Shown here: one piece after another, positions 43,268 to 55,837 of the stretch
Numbering within the stretch: the stretch's first letter is position 1
Layout of the letters: each line of letters begins with the position of its first letter
Source of the DNA: Bryum argenteum
Lineage: Eukaryota > Streptophyta > Bryopsida > Bryales > Bryaceae
Assembly (NCBI GenBank): GCA_037043015.1
Contig: CM073324.1
Span: 25,126,097-25,190,096 of the forward strand
Reading direction: 5' to 3'
DNA: 64,000 nt
Made by a program: the position numbers and the translations under genes
Notes under the pieces: model-generated
Told to the model about the DNA's origin: nothing
The model's input: only the letters and a program-made list of their open reading frames with translations
The model's database searches: none

Positions 43268-46200
43268 TCATTGTTCTCTCTTCGATCTCCTACGGGTTGT
43301 AAGAGAAGACTCAATATTCTCCGCTCTACTAAGAAGCCTGGAAGCTTGCTCCTCGGATGACTTTTGGCTCTCACTTGCACCCTTCGCCTTATTCCTCACA
43401 AGCAATGCTGCTAGATGATGCAGACACGAAACATGCTCTCTCTGCAATTCGGGGACTTCAATAAGTTCCTGTGCTATGCCAGGAGGCTGCAGCGATAAAC
43501 TGTTGTCAGTAAAGTTCAACACATCCCACACCCACAGTACATTTAAGTTCTGGGAATACTTCAGAAGATATCACTGATACTAGATGTACACTCGGACATT
43601 AATGCAGTTGTCCGAATACTACGTTCTATTCCCGTTCAACACAGAAATAAGGTTTCGTCAAGATCGAGCAGAGTGCAAAACATCCAGAAACGGAATGATA
43701 TACTCAGGTTCAAGGTGATATTGTACCTTGTCAAGTAGTGTCAAGCAATGACGGAGAATACGTTCTGCCTCCCGAGTCGATTCTTCAGCGCCCTGCAAAG
43801 TTAAAACAAACGATGCTATCAGATTCTTTTAGTGCTTAAATGAGCATTAATATTGGGCAAGCTGCGTGTTAATTGGACTTCATTAAGAGGATGACAAGCT
43901 CACAAGAAAGACCCTAATGTCATAAGGTGGTGATGTCAGATATATTCAGATAGTTGTGTGTCTTATAATCTCAGACGGTAGAATGGTCAATAGAACGGTA
44001 CCACAGGTGAATCAGCCAAATCAGCTTGATGCATGACCACAACACTCAGCGCATTCAATGCGCGTACCTGTAACCCACCAGAAGATATTTCGTTATAAAA
44101 GGCCAAACTCTTCAAGCAGTGAACGGGAATCAACATGGAGTAGAAGCAAACCGGACGAAACTTCGATGAGAAAACACCGATTCGGAACAGAGCTCATCGA
44201 GACACTGTAGAGATGTTCACATTACAGCAGAGACGATTCAAGTTAGAAGCTTACAAGGGCCAAGAGAGGTGGAATAAGAGTGTTGAGAGCTTTAGCGCCT
44301 AAACTGGCCTCATTGCCTAACATCGCCGATGCAGCTCGATCAGCAGCTGCAACTCCCCCCAACGCTTCCTCCCATCGTTGCTCTGCTATCCTGCCACAAG
44401 TGATAATAATCACTAAGACTCGAGAGGTGACGAGTATCTCGACGTTCTTGAAGGAATAAAAGCGTTAGAGAAGGTAAACACGATGGCTATGCTATCAAGG
44501 TGAAAACTCGATACCTAATCGCCTGGCGAAGCATGTCTTCAGCCATTCCATACGCCGTCTTAGCTTGTTCCAAGGTACCACTTTTGTCTGACACCATATC
44601 ATCAGCCTGCTGTGTTGTGACTACTCCTAATTTGAATAATGTCGAACCCACCTATCCAACACGAACACACCAAGTGAGGATATGGATACTATGTGAGGTG
44701 CTATAACAAGAGCTAAAAGATTCATAGAAGGACTCCATTGATGCATCTGAGCTTGAATATCCAATACCTGGATATGTGTTGATGAGAGAGCCTTCTGTCG
44801 CACTCGAAGACATCTAGAAACCACGTTCACAAATAAGTCAGCACGGCTGTAGTCATATGTAAGACGATCCCGAAAATACAAACTAGGACATCTGTATTTC
44901 CTTATCTTCATTAACAGTGTTAAAGTCAGCAAATTGATCGAGCTGACGTATTTTAAGTGAAAATAAGATCAACCTTAGAAAGAGTTCTTCCGCTTCATCC
45001 AGCTTCCGCAAAGCTTGCAAGGTAGTAGCCAGATTGTCAGCTGCAGTGATAGTACTAAGACTCTCAGGACCCTGCGATCAGAAAAATCCAATAAGTCATG
45101 ATGATGGGCAAGGTAAAAGGGAAAGAAGTCCAGAACCACACACAGCTATGGCAGTTCACCGCCCATCCAAAATCAAATATGATGGTGCAACTAAATTACT
45201 ACAGTTAGATCTTGTGCTGAGGCACAGTTTTTTCTTGACCCACTATTTTGATTCATAGGAAACACAGTTTACGATTAAATTCGTCGATATATTGGTATTA
45301 CTGATACCACAGTATGTACTGAAATCTCCATACATTCTCCAAGACTGAGGCTCAATACCATGGCAGCTGTGAAATAACAATTACCTGCGAAAGTTCTAGG
45401 ATATGCAAGAGTTTCCGCTGCAGGTTTTCCGCCTCTTGCAGCTTGCCAGAATGCACCAAAAGCTGCAATCGCCAAACATTAAATTCTCGTCATTCGGTCC
45501 TTTGTAGTAAACTCTACACAATAAAGTCTAGACTACCAGACACTAAACAAACATGTTCAGATCGAAAGATACAGGGTGGATAAGAGACATAGTAATAAAC
45601 TGACACATGAGCGAAGTCTTCACAGTATGTAGGGCATAACTCAAAGCAAAGCTTAAAAACATCTTCAACAACATTTTGAACCCACTCAATCTACGCGTAC
45701 TTCAACAACTAAGGGTACGCTCTTTTCCGTATCTCGATAGTGTAAGCAGATTACGTACCTCTGCCAGACGACTCATACGTCGCAGGGCTTGTTGCGAATG
45801 GCCAGCTCCACCCTCCTGGAATCCACTGTATATGAGTATGAGACATGAATGAACAAAGCACTTCATGTAGCATGATTGCTCCAGCACCAACTTGCCCCTC
45901 ACAAACAACTAGAAGCTCTGTCAATTCTTGCCAGACTCTTGTTCCATTCGTAATCAGAACAAGCTGTGAGGTGCAGACCTCAAGTATTCTGAGTGAATCA
46001 CGAATAAGGTACTCTGCATCACTTGTCTTGCCCTGGAGCCGTAGTACCTGCAGCCATCACTTCCAAACATAAGAGGTCATCATGTACTCGAAAATCAAAC
46101 TATCTCAGCAAGAAATTCGTTAAGATTTACATAAGGCATAAGGGGCTCGCAAGTGAAACACAGAAATACTCTTGATTGACCTCTATTGCAAATACTCGGT

Positions 46201-48636
46201 ATCTGCTCAGCAATGCTACAGCAAAGTAATAGGTCATATAGATCTCTGAGTGTCAAGTATGAAAATTTTAAGAAAGGCAGGAAAACGGAATGAAACAAAT
46301 TGTTCACTGAAACGTAGAAAAATGTGGTGATAGCAACCTCTGCCAAATGGAACATCGTGTTGGCGTACTCTGGATGACTTGAACCGAGTTTCTGCTCCTT
46401 CAGCTGACAGCAACCACACAAGAATTCAACAAATAGATAAGCACAAACGCCCTTCTCAGAAAACAACAACAAAGCTCCCTCACAAGTCAGTTTATTGTGT
46501 GTATGGAATTTCTGAACAAGGTGACACAATAACAGAAGAATCCATAAACCTTTACACCGTATAACGTATTATTTGAGGGGATTTTAATGACGAGTGAAGT
46601 GGTGAACATGGCAGAACAAGGACAGCTTTGAAACGAAGAGCACCTTCAATGACCGCTGTAGTTGATAGGATTTCGTCGAATCATGTTCCAAACCCAAACC
46701 GCCACCACTGTCAAATAAAGAAAGACGGATCCACTGTCTAAAGGCTTTGCGAACTTATCAGATAGTCAGCAAGGTATCAGTCCATTTAGCTCTGAACACC
46801 TGCGTACGCTCTTTTAGACAGTATCTACAAAGCCTGAAAATGCAATGTCCCAACATAGCTCATGCCTCATGGGATGTTCTAAACTAAAACCTACAAATTA
46901 TCTTCACGTTCTGCATTACTGCTTCATGCTGATGCTTCATGCTGGACATACATGAATGAGAAGTTCTGACCACATTTACTTATAAGTAAGCAGCTTACCT
47001 CATAGCAAACACGAGCTTCTTCATATTTATGTTGCTGCAAGTATGTGCCAGCAAGATTGTGCAACGCAAAGCCGACACTGTCAGAATACACCAATGCAGC
47101 ATCCACCCATGTGTCCGTCAACATCTCACCAGCCTTTCGCAACGCACACAAATTCCAACTGCCTGAAGAAACTACTGTAACAATAGGAACTAAAAACACC
47201 ATTTAAGAAGCCACCAGCGTACCTTTCATGCAGAGGACCCAAAGCTTGCTCAAGCCTCTGAACGGACTCTGTAAAGAGAGGCTCCGCCTTGGCATACTCT
47301 CTTCTCATGCGGTAAAGCTCAGCCTGATGTATCAACAAACGATCTAAATCAGAATTTTACTCCAGCTACATGTACATAAATCGAAGGCTGCTGTTATGAA
47401 GGAGATAAGATTACAGGTGAACGCTAATAAGCAAGCTCGATCTATTATAGTCCATTCTGGCTGAGCAGGATAAAACACACAAGGCTTTTGAGATACGACT
47501 GTCGTTGCTATTGACCTTAATGTATCTTGCAAAATGTGCTCAAATCTCATACCAGGTTATTACAGCTCGAGGCGACATGAGGATCTCGCTCTCCAAAGCC
47601 TTGCTTGGCTTCTTCCAATGCACGTACGAAGTACTTCTCAGCTTCGTCGAGACGACCCTGCAAAAGAAGCCACAGAATAAGTCCCAAGCCTCATTCATGG
47701 TGCTTGTACAACCGCAAGTTAGATACAATACAATGACTGAAGGTCAATAACACACGGTAGGTCTCTTTGTCAGAACAAGCAACAGAACTTCGAAACCTCG
47801 CTCTGTAACGACGGCGATACTCATGATATGCATCGTAGAGTGAGAGGCAAAGTGAGAGGCTCTGACTTGAGAAAAGAGGTCTCGGCCCATATCTGTATAG
47901 ATACGCCATCTTGCAGTATGTGAGTTGGTGGTAATCTCGCCGGATTCTGGTGACCGCAGACTATCTTCCACAAGTTGAACCTCTTGCTGCACACTCTCCG
48001 CATGTAACGGCCGTGCACTTAATTCCTCAGCCAAACTGGTGTGCATGCCACCATACGCAAAAACTCCTGCGACCATCATCCCACCCATGACATATCTAAG
48101 GTAGAGGCTTCGAAAACCATTAAGGAAATGATCTCGTCTCGCATTCTGAACTACTCATCTACACTTGGTCTTCAATAAACGAGTGATGTAAGCAAAGAGT
48201 TGAACGACAACTGATCTTTAAAGTAATCCACTATAATTGAGAACTCCACACTGGACTGCATTCGTAGGAATCGAATTTCGTTCTCAACAACTTTAGCTTT
48301 TGCAATCCAAAAACCTCAGGAAGGCTCCACATATCACAGTTTCCTACTTATCAATTCAATAGACCAGGAACTCAGCATAAAATTTCAAAACTGCTCGATG
48401 AAAGAGAAATTGGAAATAGGCAATCATACAGTGCGCAATTCTAGCATACCTGTGATCAAATAAACACAGAGCCTGCCAAGAGGTGACTGATTTGAGGAGG
48501 TCGAAACTTCAGCCACATTTGTTCCAATCCCTGCACATTCGATTGTCCTTTTCACAGAATTAGACCTTTCCTGAAACCCTAACAACCGAAATGCTAAGAT
48601 CAGAATCCGTACTCTACGCATCGAAGTATTCAACAT
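43268..48636 (-). CDS. TPR-repeat protein (kinesin-light-chain/nephrocystin-like repeats), about 18 exons
   Basis: Exons joined by frame and GT-AG sites (+ strand positions): 48,636-48,450; 48,150-47,867; 47,657-47,553; 47,323-47,223; 47,158-46,999; 46,824-46,808; 46,707-46,644; 46,403-46,338; 46,047-45,979; 45,815-45,759; 45,462-45,385; 45,071-44,974; 44,813-44,768; 44,651-44,515; 44,390-44,255; 44,067-44,002; 43,792-43,727; 43,486-43,268. This predicts about 651 residues. The N-terminus (MLNTSMRRVRILILAFRLLG) is basic and amphipathic like a mitochondrial presequence, followed by a possible membrane segment (VMGGMMVAGVFAYGG). TPR units are clear: GRLDEAEKYFVRALEEA, REYAKAEPLFTESVQRLEQ, NLAGTYLQQHKYEEARVCYE, HSGKLQEAENLQRKLL and RKLDEAEELFLRCLRVRQKA. 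TPRs bind protein partners; no catalytic domain is seen and the partner is unknown. Weak points are the 17-nt exon at 46,808, the 5' end, and a possible longer exon 9 (to 45,862). Confidence 0.8.
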
Positions 48637-48637
48637 C

Positions 48638-48928
48638 CTAATTGTAACTGGCTATGGAGAAATCAAAAGAAAACATTGCATTCATGGCAGAATTCGTCGA
48701 TGATAGTGACAATTCTGGAGCTCTCAAACAAGAGCTTGATTCAAGAACTGCACCTGGCTGAGGGTGGTGCGACGGAATTTCTCGGGAGCATTGCAGTGCT
48801 GCGGCAAGGCGGTGTCTCCAATGAGGAGAATTGGCGAATCTGCTTGGAATCCGTGTCCCCATCGCTACAAAATTGCGTGTACAAAACAGAACGCGATCGC
48901 TGCGATGATGAATTGCACAACAGAGCAA
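48638..48928 (-). CDS. Upstream ORF or alternative first exon of the TPR gene
   Basis: A 96-codon ORF ends one base before the TPR start (TAG 48,638-48,640, ATG 48,634-48,636). From its second ATG (48,862) it reads MGTRIPSRFANSPHWRHRLA, arginine-rich like an organelle-targeting peptide. A donor-like site (CAG/GTGCAG) lies within it. It may be a uORF or part of an alternative N-terminus; neither is proven. Confidence 0.35.
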   Translation of the reverse strand: MLCCAIHHRSDRVLFCTRNFVAMGTRIPSRFANSPHWRHRLAAALQCSREIPSHHPQPGAVLESSSCLRAPELSLSSTNSAMNAMFSFDFSIASYN

Positions 48929-49044
48929 TGACTTAGGGTTTTGGGTTTATGGACGTGACAACATTCTTTTGGGATTGTGGAGTTTTTGTGAGCGTGCTCC
49001 AGACTTCGTGATTGTATGGTATGGAATATCTATTGTCCATGATG

Positions 49045-49350
49045 TTAACCCCTAAACGGAGCTAAGATTATGTTCTACGTTTTACCCTCAAAACCGCCAT
49101 CTTTCGATTTCAATTTGTAGGAAGAGGTGCCTCTTTATGAATTCTATTTATAACAAAATTTTAGGAATGTGATCATATGATCCATTGCCCATGTGCAGTG
49201 TACAATAATTTTTAAAATTCCTTAACATATATGAGATCATAATGTTCAAAGATGAGAAAAACCTTTCTTCCCTTATTGTACATTGGAAAGTGTTTTTTTA
49301 AGCCAAAAATCTATTTTTAAAAGAAAATATGACTTGACGCTCTTCTAATT
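49045..49350. repeat. Fragment of the TTAA-flanked family (copy-C type)
   Basis: It starts TTAACCCCTAAACGGAGC. The following aaaaccgccatctttcg and atgagatcataatgttcaaag stretches match the left half of copy C. The right terminus is missing. Confidence 0.55.
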
Positions 49351-49359
49351 TATTATTTA

Positions 49360-50720
49360 AGGTAAGCAGTTTGATTTGTTTTACTTCGCGAGTGACATTA
49401 TGATCTTGGGTACCGTCAGTCGGATCCTGGTGCATAAGGTGTCGTTGGAAGCACGTTGTTTTTTGTTTTTTTTTTTAAAAAAAAAAATTATATAGGTGGG
49501 AGCAACAATTGGATCGCAAATTGGGCCAACACATCTCGAGATATTGAATTTCCAAGTATTTCTGGCCCACATTTTACGAGAAATTACAAACATGACCTAA
49601 TTTTAAATCTAGCGGAAACAAGAGGGACATGGTTCAAGTATTTATGTAAGTGTGGCAACGTTGCGATGGCATCTATTATTTTAAGGCGGATAGTTTGTTT
49701 GTTTTGTTCTCTTTTAGAAGTGGCATATGATCCAGGCCACTCCTAGTCGGATTGGGATGCATCAGGTGTCGTTAAAAGCAAGTTTTCTCGTAGAGTTGTG
49801 GAAACAATCAAATCGTGAAAGGGGTCAAATTTTAATATCCGAGATATTAAAATTTGAAGTAATTATTTATGGCCCCAAAAATATTAGAAATCATTTGTAT
49901 GAGCGTGCACTATAAGAAAACAGAGTTTTTTTTTTAATTTGTAACGCCACGGGGGCATAGTGGTCTATTACTCAGTCTATTACTACTTTAAGGATTCTGA
50001 CATTGCAATGTAGAGGACTACCGGTCAAATAAGGTCACATGAGGTGTTGTTGGAAGCGGAATTTTTTGTAGAGTTATGAAAAACAATAGGATCGGACAAC
50101 ATGTCAACGGGTCCCGAAATATTGAATTTTGAATTAAAGTATTTATGGCCCTCAAATCCCAAGTAATTACAAAAATGACCTAATTGTATAAACTTTTTAC
50201 ATACAAAATTTAACAATACATCCTTGGCAAGGTCTTAAGCCCTACTAGTTTATTAATTGAGGCAAGTAGTTTGTTTTGTTTTGGTTTGCTTTGGTTTGCG
50301 GGTAACACCATGATCATAGAGTTTGACGGTCAGAGGGGGCCTCATGAGGTATAGTAGGAAGCGGGGATTTTTATAGAGTTATGGAAACGATCAAATTGCA
50401 AAACAAGTCTACGGATCGCACATTCTTGAATCTTGAAATTATTGTGGCTCCAAAAATTACTAGAAATTACAATAAGGATCTAATTGTATATGAGGCACAA
50501 AATTTATATGAGCGTGGCAACACTACAGGGCGTACTAGTTATTACTCAAAACAACTAGTTTGTTTTGTGGCATTATGATATGGGGGACCCAGTCAAATCA
50601 ACCACATGAAGTGTCGTTAGAAGTGGGGTTTTTTAAAGTAGGTGAAAACAGCTGAATTGCAAAACCGATCGACATGTCAGGAGATATTGAATTTTGAAAT
50701 ATTTATGAATTTTAACATGG
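49360..50720. repeat. Degenerate tandem array of about five units of 264-327 bp
   Basis: A conserved word like GTGTCGTTGGAAGC occurs at about 49,441, 49,768, 50,046, 50,349 and 50,613. Each is preceded by a gtttgttttgtt tract and followed by tagagtt.tggaaac.atc and a ttatggccccaaaa..ttagaaat tract. Units are diverged and contain small indels. No ORF is conserved between them. Satellite-like. Confidence 0.75.
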
Positions 50721-52108
50721 AAGTACGCTAAAAGATCATTGTCTCTTTTCAAGGAAGGATAGCATAGAAAGGGATTCAATGTTCCTTGTAAATCTACATG
50801 GCCATATGTAGCATTTCAAAGCTAATTCTCGCATTTCAGATCTTGTTCTTATCATGCTCCTATAGATTTTCATTTGTTTCATATGTTTCCTACTTCCGAC
50901 TTCTTCCACTTCTCTAGTTATCCACTTCCCTCTTCATTCACTTAATTCATTTCATTTCCTTGACGCTTCATTCGTTTCATTTCCTATTACTTCATGCTTC
51001 ATTCACTTGCTACATCATTTGCTTTCTACTTTATCCGTTTTATACACTTTCCACTTCCTGCTTCATCCACTTTCTATTTCATCCACTTCATGGTTCATCC
51101 ATTTCCTACTTAATCTACTTAAGGCTTCCTCGGCTTCCCTCTTTATCCATTTTCTGTTTCTATGGGCTTCATCAGCTTCCGGCTTCCGGCTTCCTCATGA
51201 TTGTTACTAAGTTTCATTGTTTATTAATTCTTCCCAAATGTATAATGATTTGATTTGATTTTTCCCATATACATATTAAGCTACTTCTAGTAGAGCCAAC
51301 TATGTAGTATGTTTATTTGATTCTTTTCTAACATATAATTAGCTAGTAAGTCAGTTACATGGGTAGTCAATTAGTTCATTCTTGGTAACTTAGTTCAATC
51401 TAGTTAAATATATGCTACTTAAAGATTACTATGCTAATGAAAGATTTACATGGGGGGATTTTAATATCTCTATATTTTAAGGAAATCCTCTTATCTACAT
51501 GTTTTCCAACATGTTTTCCAATTTGGTTTGTATTTTGTTCACATGAGCATGGAGGGAACCTTGATGTCTTACTTCTGAACTACGTCCAGTATAAAAATGT
51601 TAAAGTTTGGCATAAATGGATCCGCTTCGTATTTCAAAACTTCAATTTTGGTAAACAGTTAGGTGGTATGTACCCTACATGTAGGTTCAGGTGTCATTCT
51701 TAGGTTTTACACTCATATTACTTTCTAATTTAATAAAATAAAAAATAAGCTCACCTCAACTCCCAAGCACTTTAGGCTCTTTATACGGAGTACAATAATA
51801 AAATGCAATCAATTTTGCATTATATAATTGTGAAATTCTTGGAAAATTCAAAACTTAGTCCAAATATGTTCCAAGAATGTAAATACAGTTCACATGGTAG
51901 TAAATGCTTATTCCTTATTTGAGTTGGCATGAATCATATGTACATTAGATCAATTCTCTATAATATGCTCACATAACAATAATACTCACTTGACAAAGCA
52001 CCATGCTAATTTTCCTAATGTTGACACCGTAAAACCAAAACCCAAAATTCAGCAATTTAAAAACATATAATTCCAACAAAATAGATTGGAGCAAATTTTA
52101 AGTTTTCC
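50721..52108. other. Non-genic DNA with a pyrimidine-rich tract
   Basis: From 50,860 to about 51,220 one strand is rich in C and T with recurrent ttcatccactt and cttcctcctt-like words. The ORFs there are low-complexity translations of this tract. Nothing else recognised. Confidence 0.45.
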
Positions 52109-53019
52109 TAACCCTTAAACGCTCAAGGGAGGTTGAAAGCTTAGAATCACATTTTTGTCTAAAATGTCATGGATGAAAATGAAGGTAGGCTATATCTAAA
52201 GTACAATTGTAATAGACTTCTTCTAAATCATGTGGATCATTTTTGGAGACATGAGGCCCCATTGAATGTGAGATTAGACTGACATATTAGTACTCGAATC
52301 AAACTACAGAATTTCTTCGAAGTAAAAATGCCACTAACTAACCTATTATGATGAAAAATTCATCAACTAAGAAGTTGTTCAACATCATCTCAACAACACT
52401 ATTGTACCAAAAGTCCCATCAAAAAAGTAGTTGGCTCAAATATAAGCCTTGCAATTGTAAAAATTATCAAAAATTCAACAACCAAAAAGTATTCAAGATT
52501 TACACCCCTTGCACTCCTATTCTTGCCTTAGCTTCAATACACCTTTGATTGGGTCAAGGTTTCTGCAACTCAAATAGTAGACATCAATTGGAACCCATCC
52601 AAGACACAAAGTTAAAATCCAATATTGGATGAAGGAGACCTAGCTCCTCAAAAATCATCCATTTTGTCACTTTTTTCATCGTAAAAACATAGTTGCAAAT
52701 TAAAAATCTTCCAACTAGAAACCTTTTTATATTCATCTGAAGATCATGAATATGCTGATAAAATTCCTTAGGATGGTAAAACATGCCCATGTTTGAAAAC
52801 CCAAAAACTAAAGCTCCCTTTACTAATAAATATGTGTGCCTTTTACTCATACTTCATTTGATAGGCCTTCAACTTTTACCACAGAAATTAGACGTGATTT
52901 AGAATCTAACCAAGTGCTTTGGTATAGGACAGACTTCGATAGTAGAAGTCATGGCTCTTCAAATTTTTTGTCTTTCATCCAAAATGTCAATTTTTGACAT
53001 TACGGACGTATAAGGGTTA
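52109..53019. mobile_element. TTAA-family inverted-repeat element, copy B (about 911 bp)
   Basis: It starts TAACCCTTAAACGC and ends GACGTATAAGGGTTA. The interior matches copy A in reverse orientation (including the acatgcccatgtttgaaaac stretch near 52,780). The termini are diverged, so it is an older copy. Confidence 0.65.
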
Positions 53020-53799
53020 CCCTTCCTCCCACCAACGTGGCAATCTCACGAGTCCAAGTGGCTAGTTAAACTATTATGCATGTGGAATCATTTTGTACTT
53101 AACATTCAAATAGTAAATACATAATTTTATACCTCTACAATATGCGGAAAGCCCAAAAGATGTAAAAAGTCAAATGTAGATTTTTGGCAAAATTATGAAA
53201 CTTTGGCCACCTTGCTATTGGGAACATTTTGGGAACTTATTAAGAATGATTGAGAATAGTTGATAGTTTTGGGCAGATTTAAGCTTGTTACATCTAGAAC
53301 AACTTCAAAATTCAACCCCTAATGCAGAGGTCAGAATAAGGTCGATCTGCCTCCAAAAAGCCATCTTAATTTTTAGAAAAAAATAGAACTTTGTTTGTAT
53401 ACATACAGTTAGATTTGATAAAATGTGGGAAGTACGCTCATTAAATTGTCTTAAACAAGATCCTATGGTCTCAAATCCAAGTTTATAACTATGTATATAA
53501 TTTTTGAAAATGATTGCTGATTAGTTACTAGATAAAGCATTCAACTTTAGGTTAGATCAAATGTTTGTTTTGTACAATCTTGTAGGTTATGTAGGGTTGA
53601 TGGGTGCATTAAAGGTGTCATTGAAGAACAAAAATTCAAGGGTAGTGACAATCAATTGAATTGCGTTATCAATGTGTATAGTGTAAGATTTGAAATTCCA
53701 AGTCACATGATTCAATCAAAACTAAAAGTCTAAAGAATAAGATAATTCAATCTAAATAGTAACATAGTACATTGCTTTGTTACTAAAATGAATATTGGT
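53020..53799. other. Non-genic DNA
   Basis: It contains a CAACCCCTAATGC stretch near 53,313 that may be another degraded end of the TTAA family. No gene. Confidence 0.35.
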
Positions 53800-54587
53800 A
53801 GTTATGAAATTGAGATTGGAGAATAGGTGTGAACCACAGGGAGCAATATTTGTTTAAGAGGGAGACGGGACACATTAGGGTAGCTATGAGAATTGAGAAA
53901 TATTTAAAAGGAGAACGGTTTAGGAGATTGTTGTTGGAAGGGGGTAATACATGTACATCAACATTGTTAGGACATGCTAGGGATATAGAAACTATAGGGG
54001 CATGGTAAAATGCAAGGAGTGCAAGAATACAAGGTGAGTAGTCAAAAGGATGAAATTCGATGGAGTCAAGGTTTTTACTACAAAAATAAGATCCAAATTG
54101 GAATTTAACCCTACAAACAAAATTGAAACCCAATGGTGAATGAATGAGACACTTCTCATGAATCATGTCTTCTTTTTTTTGGTATTTATAAGATAGAAAC
54201 ATCATTTCAAATCCGATACCCAAACTATTCATAAAAAAAAAAAAAAAAAAAAAAAAAACAAAGTTGTTGAATTTCATTAACCATACTCATGCAAAAAATT
54301 ATGAAAAACTAAATTAGATTTTGTATAATGGGCTTTCAATGGTGATACATGCCCCATATTTGAAAACCCAAAAACTTGAGCAACCTTCACTTAAATGTAT
54401 GCCATCTATTCACACTTCATTGTTTTGCATTGTAATTTCTACCACAAAAACTAAACTTAATTCAGAACCCTATCTTCGTCATCCATTTCATCCAACACAA
54501 ACTACCGATGAAAATGTTATGGCTCTCAAAGTTGTTCCTTGTCATCCAAGATGTTGTTTTTTGAGATTTGGCCCGTTTAAGGGTTAA
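53800..54587. mobile_element. TTAA-family element, copy F (left end uncertain)
   Basis: The right end is CCCGTTTAAGGGTTAA. Interior blocks match copies B and D (tgatacatgccccatatttg, gtcaaggttt..). An A(22) run at about 54,235-54,258 interrupts it. The left terminus could not be placed; 53,800 is approximate. Confidence 0.5.
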
Positions 54588-55134
54588 TTATTTGATTAAA
54601 CCTCAGAAGGTTTATGAATCTAGAAACATTCTTTCCTATAAATGGCTAATCAACTATTCAAGTCTTGACCGAGTTATCTTGTATTAAACTTACTGAAAAT
54701 CAAAAAATCGTATTCATTAAATTAAATCATGAGATCACATAAATTGCAAAGCTATAGTATATTTCTGCCCAACTAAGATAATAGGCATTTGTCAATTTTA
54801 CCTTAAAGAAAGAATGTTGTTATAGAAACTTATTGCAAACAAAAACCTTCACAATTAGAGAATAAATACATCTGCATCTCATGAATAACTTGACACCAAA
54901 AGAATCGTGAATAAAGTATTATACTTTCTTGACTCAAATGACTACTTTGCAATGGTCAAAACTATTTCAAATTTCACAAAGCCTAAAAATTCCAAAATTA
55001 GACTGTTGAACTAAAATAAGTGTCATGTCTTTAAAACATTTAAGAACATTGGATGTTTTGTATGAGGCGTCAAGGTCACTGTACTTCTCACACAACTTTT
55101 CACCACAAATGGCACAACAAGGTGCAGTACCCTT

Positions 55135-55837
55135 CAATCACCAAAAAGTTGAAATACAACATCTTGGATGAGAGGCAAAAACTTTGAACAGTTATAACTT
55201 CTTCAATACGGACGAAATCACTTGAGTTGGGTTTCAAATCAAGTCTAGTTTGTATAGTAAATCTACTTCTATAATTAAAAAATGTGAATAAAGAGAGAGA
55301 AAAAGGGAGAAAAAAAAAACGTTTGAGGAAATGGTAGACACGGGATACTTTTTTAAAAATACCATGTAAAGACCTTTCCAGTCAGGACGACGGGAATCAT
55401 ACTACTTACAAGTCCATAATTAAAAATGTTCCAAAGTGACCCAAGTCAAAAAGTTTACCAATTTTAGAAGAGCTTGCAACCTCAGAAATTCCAAAAGCAA
55501 TCTTCTTATTGCCCAAAAAAAACTTCAGAGAATATTTTTGGATATTATGATCTTTCAAATGGTAAACATCTAACGGACAATCTTTGAAACATTAACTAAA
55601 AATTGTCTAAGGTACATGAGTTTACAGTTGGAAGTATTTGATAAGGAAAATAGAATGGTTCACACCTCTAGGAGTGCATAGAGGTAGGAAATAGCAGTTT
55701 TGAGGTTTCAAGCTCCCAAAAAACACAATGATTGGTGAGGGTAAACATCTACGTAACTTACCTGCATTTTCATCTACGACATAACCTTCAAAAATGTGTT
55801 TTTCGACAAAAGAATAGGTTAGGATGTTCGGGAGTTA
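55135..55837. repeat. TTAA-family element, copy E, rearranged
   Basis: The left part (caacatcttggatgagagg, aaatcacttgagttggg) matches copy A and B ends. The middle (55,320-55,740) matches copy C reversed, and the right end (ggatgttcgggagttac) is a degraded terminus. This looks like one element inserted in another. Confidence 0.5.

Noticed and set aside
50960..51253. ORFs of 67 and 97 codons
   Set aside because: Low-complexity translation (His, Phe, Leu, Ser) of a pyrimidine-rich tract.
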